Positions 54,074 through 62,566 of a stretch of DNA of 64,000 nucleotides are shown here, one piece after another. How positions within the stretch are numbered: the stretch's first letter is position 1; each line of letters begins with the position of its first letter. The notes under the pieces are model-generated. The model searched no databases. It was not told where the DNA came from and worked only from the letters and a program-made list of their open reading frames with translations. The stretch is from Pseudanabaena cinerea FACHB-1277. GTDB taxonomy: Bacteria; Cyanobacteriota; Cyanobacteriia; Pseudanabaenales; Pseudanabaenaceae. The DNA lies in the NCBI RefSeq assembly GCF_014696345.1, contig NZ_JACJPY010000002.1, forward strand, positions 1-64,000, in the 5' to 3' direction. The position numbers were made by a program, and so were the translations under genes.

Positions 54074-55552
54074 CTATTTCCAATTGCTGAAGATATCGAC
54101 AATATCAGCGATCGCTTTATCAGCAGCCTGCTCCACTGATGCTTGATTTCGCAAGATTTGCAAAATTCCCTTTGCCCAAATATTCCGTTCTAAAACAACA
54201 CTATAGGCTGGATTAACTGCCTCATAGGAAGGTCTAGTCGGTTGTCGCAGCAATTGATTAATCACTGCGGCAAAGTGAGGATCATTATCCTTCCAAAATT
54301 CATCTTCAAGTAACTGAGGCATCACAGGAACCATGCGCCCTTTGCTCCCTTCACGAATAAAGCGCCCTATCACCTCTGGCTTGAGAAAATATTTCATAAA
54401 GCTCTTAGCATCTTCCTTATGCTTAGATTTTTCAAATATTACTAACTGCTTAATTCCTAAAATGGATTTGAGAACTTTGCCATCGGGTTTGTCGGGCAGC
54501 GCGGCTGTGACAATACGATTGAAATATAGATCGCGGGAAGATTCGTTATATTTGTTTTTCGGTAATTTTTGGGTCAAGGGAATCGATAGGGTACTATTGA
54601 CGGTCATTACCGATTGGCTCTCTAAAAAACTGATATTGTTACCAGAATCTGACCATTCCGTAGCCCTTGGCGGTACAAATCCACCTTTATAAAGATCGCT
54701 ATATTTTCGTAAGGCATTGATGATGTTGGGGCGATTGCTAGGATCGCTAATTATGAGCTTGCCATTGTCATCAAGTATCTTGACATCATATGCTTCCAAA
54801 AATTCTTCAAAGCCCAAAAATGTATCGGTTCCTAGGTCAGACATCGCCAAGGCAAGGGCATAGACATCTTCGGAGTTACGCTTGCTACGCAAATTTTTCT
54901 GGACGGTTTGCCAAAATTGCCAATATTGATCCCAATTTTTGGGAATATCGGTGTCTTTAAAACCTGCCTCTTCTAGTAGATTGCGCCAATAAAAGATATG
55001 GACTGTTTGCTGTCCAATGGGAGCTGCGTAGTAACTGCGCTTATTAAAATTACCGTTTTGATAGTTAACGGTTTCTAAGGCAACGGGCAAGTATGCGTCC
55101 TTAATGGGATTAATCACGTCCGCAACATCTGCCAGTTCATTTTTCCAAGCTAGACGCGGGAATAAATTAGTGTCGCCAGTGGTGCTGTATAAAAGATCGG
55201 GAGGATTGCCAGTTTCTAGGGCTTTGACGACTTCTGAGTCGAGGAGATTGGCGGGTATTAGTGTAATGGCAGCTTTTTTGCCACTTTCTTTTTCCCATCC
55301 TTCCACGATCTGGGCGATGAGGGTATTTTCTTCTGTGAGAAATCCTTGGGGCCACCAAATCCGAAACATATCGGTTTTGGTGTTGGGAACTGATGCGTTT
55401 AAGGTTTGCCCCCTGTTGCGTAAGGCATCAGCATCGGTGAGGGAGCCAGTCGTGGTTATGATGTTGTTGCTATTAGGGACAGCACTACAGGTTACTAGTC
55501 CTAGGGTAACTGCAAATATCGCCAACCAGTTGAATATGCGCCTATACATCAC
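54074..55552 (-). CDS. Family 1 extracellular solute-binding lipoprotein
   Basis: A 492-residue lipoprotein; the lipobox LVTC places the lipidated cysteine at residue 22. The mature part has the family 1 (sugar ABC transporter) fold: MFRIWWPQGFLTEENTLIAQ, AALETGNPPDLLYST-like ligand hinge (VKALETGNPPDLLYSTTGDT), VHIFYWRNLLEEAGF, PKNWDQYWQFWQTVQ and an IWAKGILQILRNQASVEQAA ending. No permease or ATPase genes accompany it. The kinase with a Cache sensor lies 117 bp downstream on the same strand, which suggests a ligand-presenting role. Ligand unknown. Confidence 0.88.
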   Translation of the reverse strand: MMYRRIFNWLAIFAVTLGLVTCSAVPNSNNIITTTGSLTDADALRNRGQTLNASVPNTKTDMFRIWWPQGFLTEENTLIAQIVEGWEKESGKKAAITLIPANLLDSEVVKALETGNPPDLLYSTTGDTNLFPRLAWKNELADVADVINPIKDAYLPVALETVNYQNGNFNKRSYYAAPIGQQTVHIFYWRNLLEEAGFKDTDIPKNWDQYWQFWQTVQKNLRSKRNSEDVYALALAMSDLGTDTFLGFEEFLEAYDVKILDDNGKLIISDPSNRPNIINALRKYSDLYKGGFVPPRATEWSDSGNNISFLESQSVMTVNSTLSIPLTQKLPKNKYNESSRDLYFNRIVTAALPDKPDGKVLKSILGIKQLVIFEKSKHKEDAKSFMKYFLKPEVIGRFIREGSKGRMVPVMPQLLEDEFWKDNDPHFAAVINQLLRQPTRPSYEAVNPAYSVVLERNIWAKGILQILRNQASVEQAADKAIADIVDIFSNWK

Positions 55553-55688
55553 TCACCATCCTAATGAATTGTCTTAAAAGTGTGACTTGTCTATGGTTTT
55601 GATTCCTGTCTTGATTGCTATAAATTTTGCAACGGTTATCGCAAGATTTATTTACAGCGTAAAGCGCTGACTCAAAAACATTTCTGTA

Positions 55689-56657
55689 CTACTCAAAGCC
55701 TGAATGGGCTGTACCGATCGCTAGGGTATGAGCAATTGCTTTTAGACTAGTCATAGCTATAGTTGGTTGTGGGCGATGGGTGGAAGTTGTTGGCGATCGG
55801 GTCGCCCAATTATCCCTCAAATTACCTGCTAAGTCACCTGCCAAATTACCTGCCAAATCACTGGGCAAATCACTGGGCAAATCACTGGGCAAACTTCTGG
55901 CAAACTGATCATATTTATCGGCTGTCTCAGTGATCCAGATGCTAGGGATATGCGCCCGATTAGCCATCAGGATATCTGAAGCTAACATATCACCAATAAC
56001 TAAACATTTCTCCAAGGATACTTGTGTCTTTTCCTTAATTATATCTAGCATGATGGTGTTGGGCTTGCCGATCGCAAAATCCACATTTTTTTCGGCTGCC
56101 GCCGCGATCGCCGCCACGATTGCCCCACAGCCTGGAAGCGACTGCCCTCCTTCTGTCGGGAAGTTGGCATCAAGGTTACAGGCAACAAATTTTGCGCCCT
56201 TATTTAAGGCGGTCAGGGCTTGGGCGATCGCCTGATAGTTACATTGTGCGTCCAATCCCACTAAGACAGCGCCGCAATGATGAGCATCACCAAGATTTAA
56301 CCCATAGTTTTGCACCTCCTGTTTTAGGGCTTCAGTGCCAATCACCAAGACCCCCTGTCCGCCGTCAATGGCATGATCGGCGATGAAGCTTGCGGATGCG
56401 GAAGCTGAGGTGAAGATTTCTTGGCGATCGCAGACAATGCCAAGATTGGTTAGTTTTTGCCAGATCGCGAGGACGGAGCTAGCGGAATTGTTGGTTAAGA
56501 ATATAATCTGCTTACCAGCCTGCCGAAACTGTTCAATGGCAACATCTGCACCAGCAATCATTTGTTTACCTTGATAAACCACGCCATCAAGATCAATGAT
56601 TAAGCTAGAACATTGCTCCCATGTTTTTTGCAATATCGTCTGAGCCTCATTTGCCAT
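55689..56657 (-). CDS. HAD-IIA family phosphatase (NagD/PGP-like)
   Basis: A 322-residue hydrolase. Motif I SLIIDLDGVVYQGKQMI gives the nucleophile Asp, motif II IIFLTNNSAS, and motif III/IV lie in FAIGKPNTIMLDII and CLVIGDMLASDILMANRAHI. The C2-type cap (about 85-185) is that of HAD-IIA enzymes, which include 4-nitrophenylphosphatase and 2-phosphoglycolate phosphatase. The roughly 65 C-terminal residues are unusual: LPSDL and LAGNL units (about residues 256-281), then RSPTTSTHRPQ. Those repeats look like recent 12-bp expansion near the C-terminal end. Substrate uncertain. Confidence 0.88.
   Translation of the reverse strand: MANEAQTILQKTWEQCSSLIIDLDGVVYQGKQMIAGADVAIEQFRQAGKQIIFLTNNSASSVLAIWQKLTNLGIVCDRQEIFTSASASASFIADHAIDGGQGVLVIGTEALKQEVQNYGLNLGDAHHCGAVLVGLDAQCNYQAIAQALTALNKGAKFVACNLDANFPTEGGQSLPGCGAIVAAIAAAAEKNVDFAIGKPNTIMLDIIKEKTQVSLEKCLVIGDMLASDILMANRAHIPSIWITETADKYDQFARSLPSDLPSDLPSDLAGNLAGDLAGNLRDNWATRSPTTSTHRPQPTIAMTSLKAIAHTLAIGTAHSGFE
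55816..55893. repeat. 12-bp tandem repeat in the HAD gene
   Basis: About six 12-bp units, of two related types (ending CACTGGGCAAAT and TTACCTGCCAAA), encode the LPSD/LAGN/LAGD units. All are in frame; the last units of the first type are identical. Confidence 0.85.
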
Positions 56658-56764
56658 AACTACCTGCTGTAATTTAATGATTGCGGAAGATCGACAAAAA
56701 CAAGTTTTAAATTTTATTCCTTCTCTTTTAGAGCGTGTTTGAGAAGTCTCTTATTTCAGAAGAT

Positions 56765-57256
56765 TTAAGCAGACCTGACATAGGGGGCTAAATCATTCCA
56801 TAGATGGGGAAACTGAGTCTTGATCTCATCAGCATGGGCGATCGCCATATCTCGATAGTCAAACCCAGGGGCAACCGACTCCCCCAACAAACCATATTCA
56901 CCTGACTCCAGCACAGCCGCTTTCCAGTAACCTTTAGGAACTAGTAACTGCGGCACTTGTCCCTGAGCGAGATCCAGCCCTAGTTTCGCTCTATGCAACT
57001 TCCCCTCTAGATCAACCGTGATATAGGTAATCGGTGAGCCAGCATGGAAATAATGCATGATATCAGACTGATTTTTATGCAAATGATCAATAGGGCGATC
57101 GTCTGTCAAGAGATAATAAATGGAGGTCATCACTGCCCGATTTTGCCCTTCGCGAGATGTGGTAATTGTTTCTGATGAGCGATGGGTTTCGGCAAAGTAA
57201 CCGCCTTCAATATGCGCTACTAGAGATAGCTGGGCAATCCAGATGTGTTTATCCAT
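56765..57256 (-). CDS. DUF985 cupin-fold protein
   Basis: A 163-residue protein of the DUF985 cupin family. Characteristic segments: HIEGGYFAETHRSSETI, TSIYYLLTDDRPIDHLHKNQ, HYFHAGSPITYITVDLEG, PKGYWKAAVLESGEYGLLGE and VAPGFDYRDMAIAHADEI. The barrel has a conserved metal-like site, but no enzyme activity is established for the family to my knowledge. The length fits. Isolated gene; neighbours on the right are MITE-like sequences. Confidence 0.88.
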   Translation of the reverse strand: MDKHIWIAQLSLVAHIEGGYFAETHRSSETITTSREGQNRAVMTSIYYLLTDDRPIDHLHKNQSDIMHYFHAGSPITYITVDLEGKLHRAKLGLDLAQGQVPQLLVPKGYWKAAVLESGEYGLLGESVAPGFDYRDMAIAHADEIKTQFPHLWNDLAPYVRSA

Positions 57257-57304
57257 AGGATCAAGGGACTAATAATATAATTTGATTCATATTAGAGCTT
57301 TTAA

Positions 57305-57443
57305 GAGAATGTTTGAAAAGTTTTGATCTGCCTAGAAGTCTCCATTAAAAAGGGAGACTTCTTTAATCTTTCCCCTTACGAAGGGGGGGGAATGGGGATC
57401 AATCTATGTTTTTAGCGAAGACCGAGACTTTTCAAACAGGCTC
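57305..57443. mobile_element. 139-bp MITE-like element (A)
   Basis: Terminal inverted repeats GAG-NN-TGTTTGAAAAGT (57305-57321 and 57427-57443, two mismatches in 17 bp) enclose non-coding DNA with an internal hairpin (GAAGTCTCC...GGAGACTTC). A single similar end is at 56734-56750. No transposase within; would need an enzyme in trans. Confidence 0.55.
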
Positions 57444-57447
57444 TGAG

Positions 57448-57567
57448 CTGATTGACTGACAAAAGTGTCTGTAAGCCTTGTCAGACAAGATGTCTGACCC
57501 ACAAAAGCAGAATCCTTGTGGAACGGGCATCTTGCCCGTTTATGGTTAAGATGTGTCAGTCAATCAT
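57448..57567. mobile_element. 120-bp MITE-like element (B) with target duplication
   Basis: Inverted repeats TGATTGACTGACA (57449-57461 and 57554-57566) are perfect over 13 bp. The element is flanked by the 9-bp direct repeat GGCTCTGAG (57439-57447, 57568-57576), which looks like a target-site duplication. Inside are two further hairpins, GTCAGACA...TGTCTGAC and AACGGGCA...TGCCCGTT. The left duplication overlaps the end of element A, so B probably inserted at A's border. Confidence 0.65.
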
Positions 57568-57644
57568 GGCTCTGAGATTCCTTCAAAATCTCTTCTGTGC
57601 TTTGCTTGATCGGCTTGATCGGCAATTTCTGTAAGAATATATCT

Positions 57645-58889
57645 ATGAAAATTCGCAAAATTGATAAAAATGATCGCCTCGAAATCCTTAAGGGTGATCT
57701 GTACGCTTACTCCCGTTGGACAAATCAAGACTTGCCGCGATCGCACCTAACCGCAATCAATCCAGAGGAAGTATTAGTGGCGGAAATTGATGGCAAAATT
57801 GCGGCGGCTTTGCAATGTTTTCGGATGCAGCAGTCGGTGCGGGGGACTCTGAAGGCGATGGGCGGCATTGGTGGCATATGGACATATCCCGAATATCGCA
57901 ATCGTGGCTGTGTCAAGGCATTGATCAAGAGCGCCTTTCTGGAAATGCGAATGCATGGCATCAGTGTCAGTATGCTCACACCCTTTAAGGCGAGTTTTTA
58001 TGAAACCTTGGGCTATGCGATCGCCAATGCCAATCACGAAGTAGAGATGCCGATCGCCGCCCTGTCGCCCTATCTAAAATCAAGTCATCAATCAACTAAA
58101 TTAGATAATTTAACCTGCGATCGCCTTGCGGCAACTGAGGTCAAGGATATTTTGGCAAACTTTTTATTCGAGAGTCTGCGATCGCACACCTTACAGCCCC
58201 ATAGCCATGGCTTAGCAATCACCAATTTTAACTATGACCAATGGTGGCATCTGCACCGCCAAAAACTATGTGTAGTGATTAAGCGTGATTGCCAGCCCGT
58301 TGCCATCGCCATCTACAGCATCGACAGCAGCAGCAATCAACCAATGCGCGATCGCTGCATCGAGATATCATCAATATTTTGGACAGACCTGCCCTCCCGC
58401 GATCGCCTATGGCAATTTTTCGCCAGTCACCGCGATCAAATCCATATTTTAAAAATGCCCTTACCCCTCAACACAAATCCCCATAATTGGCTAGGGGATG
58501 CAGGTATTTTAGAATCAAGACTGAGTGAACCTTGGATGGTACGCATCGTCGATCTGGTGGGCGCTTTGCATGGTTTACCCCTTGACTGTGAACCCTTGAC
58601 CTTTGCCATTAGCGATTCCCATTGTCATTGGAATGAAGGCATATTTACCATTAGCAGCGATCGCTCCTTTGCACCGCAGATTGCGATCAAACGCCACAAT
58701 GGGGAACAATTCGATGGGGCGATCGACTTTTACACCACGATTGCAGGTATATCTGCCCTTATTTACGGCACTGCGGCGATCGAGCAATTAATGCATAAAC
58801 AATGGATTACAGAAATTAATCCTGCAACGCGCCAAAAACTCGAAAAATGCTTTATGCCCTGTCTGATTTATAATCCTTTTAAGTTCTGA
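57645..58889 (+). CDS. Eis-like GNAT acetyltransferase
   Basis: A 414-residue protein; ATG at 57645 (MKIRKIDKNDRLEI) is preferred, because the 16 residues upstream run into element B. The N-terminal GNAT domain has the acetyl-CoA motif MGGIGGIWTYPEYRNRGCVK at about residues 75-94, followed by ALIKSAFLEMRMHGISVSML. The middle is a second, degenerate GNAT domain, and the C-terminus (TTIAGISALIYGTAAIEQL) is sterol-carrier-like, the Eis arrangement. Eis enzymes acetylate amines on varied substrates (aminoglycosides, peptides). The native substrate cannot be told. Confidence 0.86.
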   Translation: MKIRKIDKNDRLEILKGDLYAYSRWTNQDLPRSHLTAINPEEVLVAEIDGKIAAALQCFRMQQSVRGTLKAMGGIGGIWTYPEYRNRGCVKALIKSAFLEMRMHGISVSMLTPFKASFYETLGYAIANANHEVEMPIAALSPYLKSSHQSTKLDNLTCDRLAATEVKDILANFLFESLRSHTLQPHSHGLAITNFNYDQWWHLHRQKLCVVIKRDCQPVAIAIYSIDSSSNQPMRDRCIEISSIFWTDLPSRDRLWQFFASHRDQIHILKMPLPLNTNPHNWLGDAGILESRLSEPWMVRIVDLVGALHGLPLDCEPLTFAISDSHCHWNEGIFTISSDRSFAPQIAIKRHNGEQFDGAIDFYTTIAGISALIYGTAAIEQLMHKQWITEINPATRQKLEKCFMPCLIYNPFKF

Positions 58890-58934
58890 AATCAGGAAAA
58901 ATACCCACAGGATATTTTTTCCCCTCGCAAAAGC

Positions 58935-59324
58935 ATGAAAGAAAAACTCACTCGCAGCCAAGAACGAGTGCTACATTTCCTCCAACACCGCGATCGCGCC
59001 ATATCAGCGCAGGATATCCATTCGGAATTACGCAGTAGTGAACAGAGTATGGGGCTAGCCACGGTCTATCGATCGCTAGATACCCTCAAATTGCAAGGCC
59101 TAATTAAGGCGCTGACCCTCCCCAATGGCGAAACCGTCTATAGCATTACCCCCGCCGACAAGCACCATCTCAACTGCCTCAACTGCGGTAAATCATTACC
59201 GATTGATTGTTGTCCCATCCATGATCTAAGTAATCAATTGGCTAAAACCCATACCTTTCAGATTTATTACCATACCCTTGAGTTTTTTGGTCTTTGCAGT
59301 CAATGTCAAGAGGTTAGCGGTTAG
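58935..59324 (+). CDS. zur: Fur-family metalloregulator, Zur-like
   Basis: A 129-residue DNA-binding repressor. Winged helix about 1-80 (SQERVLHFLQHRDRAISAQD, SMGLATVYRSLDTLKLQGLI); zinc-binding half HHLNCLNCGKSLPIDCCPIH, then EFFGLCSQCQE with two CxxC pairs. The GLATVYRSLDTLKLQG and YYHTLEFFGLC wording is the cyanobacterial Zur (FurB) version rather than Fur or PerR as far as I can judge. The last codons (VSG) and the stop lie in a 7-bp tandem array, so the C-terminus is locally altered by repeats. Confidence 0.75.
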   Translation: MKEKLTRSQERVLHFLQHRDRAISAQDIHSELRSSEQSMGLATVYRSLDTLKLQGLIKALTLPNGETVYSITPADKHHLNCLNCGKSLPIDCCPIHDLSNQLAKTHTFQIYYHTLEFFGLCSQCQEVSG

Positions 59325-59465
59325 CGATTAGCAGTTAGCAGTTAGCGATTAGCGGTTAGCAGTTAGCGGTTAGCGATTAGTGGTTAGCGATTAGCGATTA
59401 GCGATTAGCGATTAGCGGTTAGCGATTAGCGGTTAGTGGTTAGTGGTTAGTGGTTAGCGATTAGT
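59312..59465. repeat. 22-copy heptanucleotide array (NNTTAGY)
   Basis: Exactly 154 bp in 22 heptamers with few variants, GGTTAGC, GATTAGC, AGTTAGC and GGTTAGT/GATTAGT. It begins inside the Zur-like gene and supplies its stop codon. Heptanucleotide arrays of this type are known in cyanobacteria as STRR sequences. Confidence 0.9.
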
Positions 59466-59540
59466 TAATATAGGAACTAATGAAAAGGAAGTCTAATAAA
59501 TTTCAACTGAATCTCAAGCTTTAACTTAATTACCTAATTA

Positions 59541-59617
59541 AAAAGCTAAAAGCTAAAAGCTAAAAGCTAAAAGCTAAAAGCTAAAAGCTAAAAGCTAAAA
59601 GCTAAAAGCTAAAAGCC
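59541..59617. repeat. Heptanucleotide array (AAAAGCT), ten perfect copies plus one
   Basis: Ten identical AAAAGCT units (59541-59610) and an eleventh, AAAAGCC, between the Zur-like and DJ-1 genes. Confidence 0.9.
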
Positions 59618-59637
59618 AATCACCAATCACCAATCCC
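59617..59637. repeat. Heptanucleotide array (CAATCAC), three copies
   Basis: Two CAATCAC units plus CAATCCC follow the AAAAGCT array directly and end 9 bp before the DJ-1 gene start. Confidence 0.8.
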
Positions 59638-59645
59638 CCAAAAAA

Positions 59646-60197
59646 ATGCCCACCGTACTTGTACCCCTATTTACAGGCTTTGAAGAAATCGAAGCAATTA
59701 CGATTATTGATGTGTTGCGCCGCGCTGATATTGAAGTGATCACAGCGAGCCTAGATGAGCTAACGGTTATGGGCGCTCATGCGATCGCCATTATTGCTGA
59801 CAAATCTCTCGATCAGGTTGAGTCGCATATCTTTGATGCGATCGCGCTGCCAGGTGGTGCAGGTACATTTCGGCTCAGAGAAGATCCGCGTGTTGCCAAA
59901 ATGTTGACTGCCCATACCCATGCCCAAAAATTAGTGGCGGCGATCTGTGCCGCGCCCACCGTTCTCTCCGCCGCAGGTTTACTCAAAGACAAACGCGCTA
60001 CCTCCTTCCCTGCGGTCAAGTCCCAACTGCAAGTTGGCGAATATTTGGAGAGTCCTGTGGTTGTTGATGGTAATGTGGTAACGAGTCGCGGCGCAGGTAC
60101 AGCGATGGCTTTTGCCTTGAAACTGGTGGAGATCTTAAATGGGGCGGCGATCGCCGATCAAATTGCCACTAGTATGATCGTACAGCCAAGAAATTAG
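59646..60197 (+). CDS. DJ-1/PfpI family protein
   Basis: A 183-residue protein with the class I glutamine-amidotransferase-like fold. The nucleophile elbow AAICAAPTVL holds the conserved Cys, preceded by ALPGGAGTFRLREDPRV; FEEIEAITIIDVLRRADIEV is the family start and VTSRGAGTAMAFALKLVEIL the end. Members act as chaperone/deglycase-like or redox-responsive proteins; the exact role is disputed and cannot be told here. Very close to the YajL/DJ-1 type. The heptamer arrays take the place of a normal leader; only 9 bp separates the last repeat from the ATG. Confidence 0.93.
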   Translation: MPTVLVPLFTGFEEIEAITIIDVLRRADIEVITASLDELTVMGAHAIAIIADKSLDQVESHIFDAIALPGGAGTFRLREDPRVAKMLTAHTHAQKLVAAICAAPTVLSAAGLLKDKRATSFPAVKSQLQVGEYLESPVVVDGNVVTSRGAGTAMAFALKLVEILNGAAIADQIATSMIVQPRN

Positions 60198-60211
60198 CCT
60201 TCCATGACTTG

Positions 60212-60697
60212 TTACGGCAATTTGCCAATATATTCACGAATCACAGGGGTGAAGATCTTCACCACCTGTTGATACACTTCTCTCTTAAATCTCACAATAG
60301 AATCAAGGGTTTTGTCGATCGCCATAAACTGCACCACGCGAAACTCGCGATCGTGAACATCCAACTTACAATTAGAAGCTGGGTAGTTCCAATAAAAGGC
60401 AAACCACCGTTGCCTTTGTCCGCAATAGCTTGCCCACTTGCCCGACAACTTGAGCGATGGCGGAAAGTCGTAATACAACCATTCAGGATGCACATAGGCT
60501 AACACCGCGTCATCAATACCCACCTCTTCGTATAGTTCTCGCAAAGCGGCTGCTTGAGGATCTTCGCCATCATCGATCCCGCCCTGAGGAAACTGCCATG
60601 AGTCAGGTACACCTAAACGTTCGCCGACTAGTACCTCACCCTTGCGATTAAACACAATAATCCCGACATTGGGACGATAGGATTTTTCTGGTGTCAT
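60212..60697 (-). CDS. rppH: RNA 5'-pyrophosphohydrolase / Nudix hydrolase
   Basis: A 161-residue Nudix enzyme. The Nudix box GGIDDGEDPQAAALRELYEE with VGI following is complete. GIIVFNRKGEVLVGERLGVP and WQFPQGG are typical of RppH/YgdP, which removes pyrophosphate from 5'-triphosphate mRNA and hydrolyses Ap4A. The ending KREVYQQVVKIFTPVI fits the family. It could also be a dinucleoside-polyphosphate hydrolase; sequence alone does not separate them. Convergent with the DJ-1 gene, 14 bp apart. Confidence 0.88.
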   Translation of the reverse strand: MTPEKSYRPNVGIIVFNRKGEVLVGERLGVPDSWQFPQGGIDDGEDPQAAALRELYEEVGIDDAVLAYVHPEWLYYDFPPSLKLSGKWASYCGQRQRWFAFYWNYPASNCKLDVHDREFRVVQFMAIDKTLDSIVRFKREVYQQVVKIFTPVIREYIGKLP

Positions 60698-60744
60698 AGA
60701 TCTGCATATAAATAAAGCAAAAGCATAGCATCGCTAACAACTAT

Positions 60745-60775
60745 AAAAAAGGCAGCGCGAAGCGCTGCCTTTTTT
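60745..60775 (-). terminator. Terminator between ilvB and rppH
   Basis: Arms 60745-60758 and 60762-60775 are perfect over 14 bp, GGCAGCGC/GCGCTGCC framed by six A and six T around GAA. Bidirectional in form; placed 45 bp after the ilvB stop on the minus strand. Confidence 0.9.
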
Positions 60776-60820
60776 CATAGTCACAAATATTAACTCTTTG
60801 TACTGTTACAGGATTGTTGC

Positions 60821-62566
60821 CTAGACTAAAGCTTTTTCTAGTTGCATTGCAGGTTCTAAGGTCAGCGATCGCTTGGGTGTGGGCAAACCGACCATTTCTG
60901 CATTACTTGCGCCTGGGGGAACCATCGGATAACAGTTTTCATTGCGCTTAACGCAAAAATCGGCAAACACGGGACCATCATAGGCAAGAATCTCTGCCAC
61001 CGCCGCCTGCAAATCCTGCGGATCACTAACGCGAACCCCCTTCAGTCCAAAGGCTTCCGCAAGTTTCACAAAATCAGGCATTCCCACTTCCATGTTTGAA
61101 GAAGAATAGCGCTCATCATAAAAGCTCTCTTGCCATTGGCGCACCATGCCCTGCCAACCATTATTAATAATGATTACCTTGATCTTGATACCATACTGGG
61201 CAAGGGTTCCCAACTCTTGAATGTTCATCTGGATACTAGCATCACCACTAATGCAGATCACCTGATGATCGGGCAGTGCCACCTTTGCGCCCATTGCCGC
61301 AGGCATCCCATAGCCCATCGTGCCGAGTCCTGCGCTAGAAATCCACTTACGTGGTCCAGTTTTGATAAGTTGTGCTGACCACATTTGATGCTGCCCCACA
61401 TCAGTGGTAAAATAGGCATCGGGCGCTTGTTTACCAAATTCAAAAATTACTTGTTGGGGCGATAGCACACCTTCGTAGGCAGGTACTTCTAGGGGGTAGT
61501 CTTCTTTCCATTGATCAAGTTGGGCAAACCATTCCTTAGTTTGAATGTTTTCTTCGTAACTTGTCGCATCCAAAAGTGCTTGCAAAACCTCTTTTACATC
61601 GCCAATAATCGGCACATCGGGTTTACGATTTTTGCCGACCTCCGCAGGATCAATATCAATGTGAATCACCTTGGCATCAGGCGCAAATTTATCTAGGCGA
61701 CCTGTCACGCGATCGTCAAATCTCGCGCCGATCGCTATTAACAAGTCGCAGCCCTGCACTGCAAAATTAGCATAGGCCGTACCATGCATTCCCAACATAC
61801 CGAGGGATAGCTCACTATTTTCATCGTAAGCACCTTTACCCATTAGGGTTGTGGTGACAGGCAACTGAAAGCGCTTAGCAAGCTCGGCAAGCTCAGCATG
61901 GGCATCAGCAAGCACTGCCCCACCACCTGCATAGAGCAAAGGACGCTTTGCCTCACGGATCATCGCGATCGCCGCCGCAATCTGATGTAAATGCCCCTTA
62001 ACCTTGGGTTGATATCCTGGCAAATCCACCTCAGCATCAGGGTGATAGGCAAATTCTTTTTGACCGATATCCTTAGGAATGTCAATCAGTACAGGCCCTG
62101 GGCGACCAGTGCCAGCAATATGAAAAGCCTCCGCCACAATCCGCGCAATATCTTCTGGGCGGCGAATCACATAGGAATGCTTGACAATGGGCAAAGTGAT
62201 CCCCCAAATATCGGTTTCTTGGAAGGCATCCGTACCGATCGCATAGGAGGGAACTTGCCCCGTAATAATTACCATCGGGATCGAATCCATTTGGGCAGTA
62301 GCAATCCCCGTCACCAGATTAGTCGCTCCAGGACCTGAGGTTGCCACACATACACCCACCTTACCAGTAGCTCTAGCATAGCCATCTGCTGCATGGACTG
62401 CTCCTTGCTCATGGCGCACTAGATAATGCTTAATTTCTCCTCTCGCTTCTGCCTGATAAATTTCGTCATACACAGGCAAAATTGCGCCGCCTGGATAGCC
62501 GAAAATATGCTTTACACCTTGTCGCCTCACACTATCGATGAGGGCGAATGCACCCGTTGTTTGCAA
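60821..62566 (-). CDS. ilvB: Acetolactate synthase large subunit
   Basis: A 581-residue ThDP enzyme that condenses pyruvate (or pyruvate plus 2-oxobutyrate) in valine, leucine and isoleucine synthesis. The start is TTG with GAGGAGG 5 nt upstream. [18 protein letters not shown] with [20 protein letters not shown] (active-site Glu) is N-terminal, [15 protein letters not shown] with [11 protein letters not shown] and [12 protein letters not shown] the ThDP/Mg site. The long FAD-binding middle is normal. The regulatory small subunit gene is not in the window. Cytosolic. Confidence 0.96.
   Translation of the reverse strand: MQTTGAFALIDSVRRQGVKHIFGYPGGAILPVYDEIYQAEARGEIKHYLVRHEQGAVHAADGYARATGKVGVCVATSGPGATNLVTGIATAQMDSIPMVIITGQVPSYAIGTDAFQETDIWGITLPIVKHSYVIRRPEDIARIVAEAFHIAGTGRPGPVLIDIPKDIGQKEFAYHPDAEVDLPGYQPKVKGHLHQIAAAIAMIREAKRPLLYAGGGAVLADAHAELAELAKRFQLPVTTTLMGKGAYDENSELSLGMLGMHGTAYANFAVQGCDLLIAIGARFDDRVTGRLDKFAPDAKVIHIDIDPAEVGKNRKPDVPIIGDVKEVLQALLDATSYEENIQTKEWFAQLDQWKEDYPLEVPAYEGVLSPQQVIFEFGKQAPDAYFTTDVGQHQMWSAQLIKTGPRKWISSAGLGTMGYGMPAAMGAKVALPDHQVICISGDASIQMNIQELGTLAQYGIKIKVIIINNGWQGMVRQWQESFYDERYSSSNMEVGMPDFVKLAEAFGLKGVRVSDPQDLQAAVAEILAYDGPVFADFCVKRNENCYPMVPPGASNAEMVGLPTPKRSLTLEPAMQLEKALV

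Larger units (their letters stand above)
57257..57644. other. Intergenic mosaic of two MITE-like elements
   Basis: No gene. The space between the cupin and acetyltransferase genes is filled by the two elements listed separately (57305-57443 and 57448-57567) plus the acetyltransferase leader. Confidence 0.6.

Noticed and set aside
59312-59637. Tandem arrays as a CRISPR array
   Set aside because: The units are 7 bp without spacers, and no cas genes are present.
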